Shown: positions 6,358-8,939 of the stretch, piece after piece
Position numbering within the stretch: position 1 is the stretch's first letter
Layout of the letters: each line of letters opens with the position of its first letter
From: an uncultured Coleofasciculus sp.
GTDB lineage: Bacteria; Cyanobacteriota; Cyanobacteriia; Cyanobacteriales; Coleofasciculaceae
Direction: 5' to 3'
Length of the DNA stretch: 8,939 nucleotides
Assembly: GCA_902805485.1 (NCBI GenBank)
Contig: CADCTM010000677.1
Coordinates: 1 to 8,939, forward strand
The notes under the pieces: model-generated
What the model was told of the DNA's origin: nothing
Seen by the model: only the letters and a program-made list of their open reading frames with translations
Databases searched by the model: none
Position numbers and translations under genes: made by a program

Positions 6358-6792
6358 ATGTCAAAAATTGACCGTCAGCGAGAACACCAAGCCAACGAAC
6401 GAACTTTCCTGGCTTGGTTGCGTACCTCGATTGCTTTAATTGGGTTTGGTTTGACCATCTCTCGTTTTGGTTTATTTCTGCATGAACTACAAACCCAAGC
6501 CACCGACCAAAATAGCCTAACTCACTCGTTCATTAGTTCTCAAAACATCGGCATTAGTTTGGTAATTGTGGGAATAGTTATCATCATTTTGGCGGTGTGG
6601 CGCTATAACCAGGTCTTCGAGCAAATTGAGCAAGGCAACTACCAGCCAAATCGCCTGCTGGTTTGGATCACAGCCGGAATTGTGATTATTTTAGGTCTTT
6701 TGAGCATTCCCTTCCTGCTCTGGCGACAGCCTTCTGCTCCTAGTCATTCTCGTAATAGTCTGGAGCGCTTCCCGAATAAGCCACAAAAGTAA
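6358..6792 (+). CDS. DUF202 (YidH-like) small inner-membrane protein
   Basis: 144-residue membrane protein of unknown biochemical function. The DUF202 signature is clear near the N terminus: A-N-E-R-T-F-L-A-W-L-R-T-S-I-A-L-I-G-F-G at 12-31, the L-A-x-E-R-T-x-L-A-W-x-R-T pattern of this family. Three membrane segments are visible at about 18-38, 62-82 and 100-122. A polar loop joins the first two, and a short polar, basic tail follows the third (about 123-144). The ATG fits the family start, M-x-x-x-D-R-x-R-E-H-x-A-N-E-R-T. It lies 81 bp after the radical SAM gene behind an inverted repeat and is followed by a hairpin, so it may be its own unit. Nothing in the context reveals its role. Confidence 0.88.
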   Translation: MSKIDRQREHQANERTFLAWLRTSIALIGFGLTISRFGLFLHELQTQATDQNSLTHSFISSQNIGISLVIVGIVIIILAVWRYNQVFEQIEQGNYQPNRLLVWITAGIVIILGLLSIPFLLWRQPSAPSHSRNSLERFPNKPQK

Positions 6793-6819
6793 AACCCTGC
6801 AAAATAGAATTTTGGGGTT
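6793..6819 (+). terminator. Hairpin directly after the DUF202 stop codon
   Basis: AACCC (6793-6797) pairs with GGGTT (6815-6819), and CAAAAT (6800-6805) pairs with ATTTTG (6809-6814). This gives 11 base pairs with a 2-nt bulge and a 3-nt AGA loop, starting at the base after the stop codon. The position suits a transcript end, but only TATAGG follows instead of a T-run. Read it as a 3'-end-stabilising or factor-dependent terminator candidate. Confidence 0.4.
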
Positions 6820-7029
6820 ATAGGAACTTAGCCTGTCTGCACAGGTAAAAGCATCATAATAAGGTATTAGACAAGATTGCCTGAGTAATTAAATCCCATA
6901 GGTTTTCGAGGTGAAAAGAACAAAGCTACGCCGATATGTGGCTTTCAAGATTATTAGTCCTTGCCTTGCAAGGGCAAGTTTTATCGCCGCGACTGCTGTC
7001 GTTGGGTAGTCTAAGCAAGCTATCATCAG
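6820..7029. other. Gene-free leader upstream of the receiver-DUF3685 gene
   Basis: This is part of a 292-bp gap with no plausible open frame. It contains a small hairpin CCTGT-CTGC-ACAGG (6832-6845) and, further on, a terminator-like hairpin at 6960-6982 described separately. A small RNA ending at that hairpin is possible, but no strong promoter was found for it and no known RNA family was recognised. Confidence 0.3.
6960..6982 (+). terminator. Terminator-like hairpin with short T-run
   Basis: CTTGCC (6960-6965) pairs perfectly with GGCAAG (6973-6978) over a 7-nt loop, followed at once by TTTT (6979-6982). This is the most terminator-like structure in the window, though the stem is only 6 bp and the T-run short. 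It lies 167 nt after the DUF202 stop and 48 nt before the predicted promoter of the next gene. It may end the DUF202 transcript or a small leader RNA. Confidence 0.4.
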
Positions 7030-7057
7030 TTGATTTAATCTATCTGGCGATTATACT
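7030..7057 (+). promoter_or_regulatory. Predicted sigma70-type promoter of the receiver-DUF3685 gene
   Basis: TTGATT (7030-7035, four of six matches to TTGACA) and TATACT (7052-7057, five of six matches to TATAAT) are separated by 16 bp. A start about 7 nt downstream would give a leader of about 20 nt before the ATG at 7085. This is the best promoter-like pair I found in the window. The ribosome binding site is weak: GAGGG at 7069-7073 is a little far, and AGG at 7080-7082 is too close. Confidence 0.5.
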
Positions 7058-7084
7058 TCATTCAACTGAGGGCTTAATTAGGCA

Positions 7085-8797
7085 ATGAGCGATCGCTTAA
7101 CTCATATCCTCTTAATCGATGATGACTCAATTTTTCGGCTGGGTTTACGCACAGCCTTAGAAGCGTTTCCCGATTTGCAAATCGTGGCGGAGGCAGATAC
7201 AGGCGTAACCGCTCTCAACATTTTAAGCGAATCGGAAAATGCGATCGATTTGGTCATTTTAGAACTAAGTATTGGTCGTAACCCCAATCAATCCGGGTTG
7301 ACACTGTGTCAAAGATTGAAGACCAATTATCCGTATCTGCCTATATTATTGCTCACTGCCGAATCCGAACCATCCTTGCTCATGGCAGCCAAAGCATTCG
7401 GTGTTGAAGGCTATTGTGCCAAAGGATGTGAAATCGCAGCAATCGTTCAAGCAATACGTCAACTGATGAGGGGTGAATCTTACTGGCCCTCGGACCTACC
7501 TGTACTAATTACTCCTGTACGTCCTCCCAGTTGGCATCACAAAATGCGCTCCCAGGGACTGCGGCAAATCGAAGACACCTTGGCACAAGTCACTCAATCA
7601 TTGCAAAATCCCAAGCTTTCCACTCTCGACTGGTTGTTTTGGAGTGGTCGTCGGCGGGAACTTTTGGCAGCGCGTTGGGTGGTGAATCAGCTATTGCCGA
7701 CTGATGTCATCGTTGTGGAACACGGCTTGAGTGATGAAGAGCAGAATGCACCTTCTCGTCTGCCTTCAAATCGTGTAACTAGACAATTACCCGCAGCTTC
7801 TATGGCGAATTTACCGTTGAGTCAAATCGCTCAACCCTCGACACCGTTTGAGGTGACGTTGGCAAAACTCCAATCTAGCTTGTCTAATCTCAGCGGTGTT
7901 GTGTTAGAAATTGACATTCTTCAAGCTGAAAAAAAACGGGATTTGCTTTATATCGTCCTGCAAAAATTCGAGGAGATTTTAGCCGAATTGCGTTTTTCTC
8001 AGGTAACGCTTGAGCAGTTGCCTCAAAAGCGATCGCAAATTTTGCAAGATTTGTGGCAACTATCAATTACAGAGTTTTTTGGCAAATATTACACTCTACC
8101 AGTGGGAAATGATGAATTTGAAGTTGTGAAGGTAATGCTTGGCGATACGGTAATTGTCCAAGACGCAATTCTTGATAAAATTCCCTTGGTTGTTGAGTTG
8201 TTAGCCCATCAGTTGTTTCAAACTCCTTTAATGATTGATAATGTCTCTTATCCGGCCCAGACACCCGAAGCATTGGCACGAATTGAAATGATCATCCAAA
8301 ACTTAATGATTCAAGTTGCCAATGCTGTTATTCAACCGCTTTTAAATGAGTTTGCTGATATTGAAACGATTAAGCAAAGCTTTTATGACCGCAGTTTAAT
8401 TTCCACACGAGAAATTACTCGCTTTCGCAATAATTTATCCTGGAGATATCGCAGATTTCAATTACTGCTTGAACCCAGAGCAATTTTTGAGAGTCGATAT
8501 GATTTATTCGTCCTGAGTGACACGGGTATTAAACAAACCTCAATTTATGCGCCTCGGCGTCAGGAATTAGAGCAACTGCGGGGCATTGCTTTCGCTGTTA
8601 CTTTGGCTTATGAGACACGAGATGCGATCGCGCCGCGTTTACGGGGGGCGATTTCTTGGGTTGGTCAAGGGGTTGTCTACGTCCTCACCCAGGTGTTAGG
8701 TAAAAGCATTGGTTTAGTGGTTCGTGGTGTGATTCAAGGGATTGGTAGTAGCTTACAGGACACGCGATTTGGCAAAAATAGTGAGAGAGACAAATAA
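7085..8797 (+). CDS. Receiver domain plus DUF3685 (Ycf55-like) protein, atypical receiver
   Basis: 570-residue protein. Residues about 5-128 form a response-regulator receiver domain: acidic cluster D12-D13-D14, conserved T91 in L-L-L-T-A, and conserved K113. The phospho-acceptor position is E60 (D-L-V-I-L-E-L) instead of Asp, so ordinary phosphorylation is unlikely and the domain may be locked or signal by other means. Residues about 130-360 are a linker of mixed helices. From about 365 on lies DUF3685, which I recall as the Ycf55 family of cyanobacteria and red-algal plastids, including the S-T-R-E-I-T-R-F-R-N-N-L-S-W-R-Y-R block at 440-456. The C terminus (about 519-557) is hydrophobic and glycine-rich, possibly membrane-associating. 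There is no DNA-binding helix-turn-helix or kinase domain. The ATG is in the usual place, six residues before the first beta strand. Function is unknown. Confidence 0.85.
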   Translation: MSDRLTHILLIDDDSIFRLGLRTALEAFPDLQIVAEADTGVTALNILSESENAIDLVILELSIGRNPNQSGLTLCQRLKTNYPYLPILLLTAESEPSLLMAAKAFGVEGYCAKGCEIAAIVQAIRQLMRGESYWPSDLPVLITPVRPPSWHHKMRSQGLRQIEDTLAQVTQSLQNPKLSTLDWLFWSGRRRELLAARWVVNQLLPTDVIVVEHGLSDEEQNAPSRLPSNRVTRQLPAASMANLPLSQIAQPSTPFEVTLAKLQSSLSNLSGVVLEIDILQAEKKRDLLYIVLQKFEEILAELRFSQVTLEQLPQKRSQILQDLWQLSITEFFGKYYTLPVGNDEFEVVKVMLGDTVIVQDAILDKIPLVVELLAHQLFQTPLMIDNVSYPAQTPEALARIEMIIQNLMIQVANAVIQPLLNEFADIETIKQSFYDRSLISTREITRFRNNLSWRYRRFQLLLEPRAIFESRYDLFVLSDTGIKQTSIYAPRRQELEQLRGIAFAVTLAYETRDAIAPRLRGAISWVGQGVVYVLTQVLGKSIGLVVRGVIQGIGSSLQDTRFGKNSERDK

Positions 8798-8939
8798 GCC
8801 GTTCTCCTTCTATTTACTGAAGATTATTGATTTTGTGGGGATTATTTTTTTGAGTAAAAAAACTGTCTTAAATATAAATTTAATAGCAAATATAATAACT
8901 AATAATTAAAACTAAAATTCGGCATTTATAGCGACCAAA
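8798..8939. other. AT-rich downstream region without a gene
   Basis: These 142 bases to the right edge are strongly AT-rich. The only structure seen is T7-GAGT-A7 (8845-8862), which could form a weak all A-T hairpin and act as a bidirectional transcript end. No coding frame, RNA gene or clear promoter was recognised. Confidence 0.35.

Noticed and set aside
8845..8862. T7-GAGT-A7 as an intrinsic terminator of the receiver-DUF3685 gene
   Set aside because: The stem would be entirely A-T pairs and too weak for a confident call; it is only mentioned in the downstream region entry.

Overview
The window looks like a chromosomal segment of a cyanobacterium. Three things point there: seven perfect copies of the HIP1 octamer GCGATCGC in 8.9 kb, a receiver-DUF3685 (Ycf55-like) protein of a type I know from cyanobacteria and plastids, and the combination of a GH3-family adenylase, a cobalamin-binding radical SAM protein with a DUF4070-type tail, and DUF202. 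I cannot name the genus. I see no transposase, phage gene, tRNA, rRNA or CRISPR array.

Layout. Bases 1-291 hold the 3' end of an extended-SDR sugar epimerase/reductase gene, cut by the left edge. It converges on a minus-strand GH3-family acyl-adenylase gene (347-2035). A 128-bp divergent intergenic region follows, in which both start codons are preceded by the same GGTGTGAG sequence. A plus-strand run then begins: a histidine-box fatty acid hydroxylase/sterol desaturase family membrane protein (2164-2676), a small Mpo1-like (DUF962) protein whose best start is a TTG at 2838, and an amidohydrolase-2 family metallohydrolase (3195-4583). A structured, repeat-like 92-bp element (4587-4678) with two mutually exclusive hairpins separates this group from a B12-binding radical SAM gene (4708-6276). 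A DUF202 small membrane protein gene (6358-6792) comes next. A 292-bp gene-free leader with hairpins and a good sigma70-type promoter lies before the receiver-DUF3685 gene (7085-8797). The last 142 bases are AT-rich and show no gene.

How the genes may work together (inference). The most coherent reading is lipid modification. The hydroxylase superfamily includes fatty acid 2-hydroxylases (FA2H/Scs7). Mpo1 of yeast is an iron-dependent dioxygenase that shortens 2-hydroxy fatty acids by one carbon. GH3 proteins adenylate carboxylic acids. Hydroxylase and Mpo1-like genes side by side, with an adenylase diverging from them, resemble a possible bacterial alpha-oxidation or lipid-tailoring module. 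The radical SAM protein resembles the broad family that contains the hopanoid C-2 methylase HpnP, and the truncated epimerase resembles HpnA-like enzymes, so a hopanoid or other membrane-lipid link is possible but unproven. The receiver-DUF3685 protein appears unrelated to the lipid genes. Its receiver has glutamate where the phosphorylated aspartate should be.
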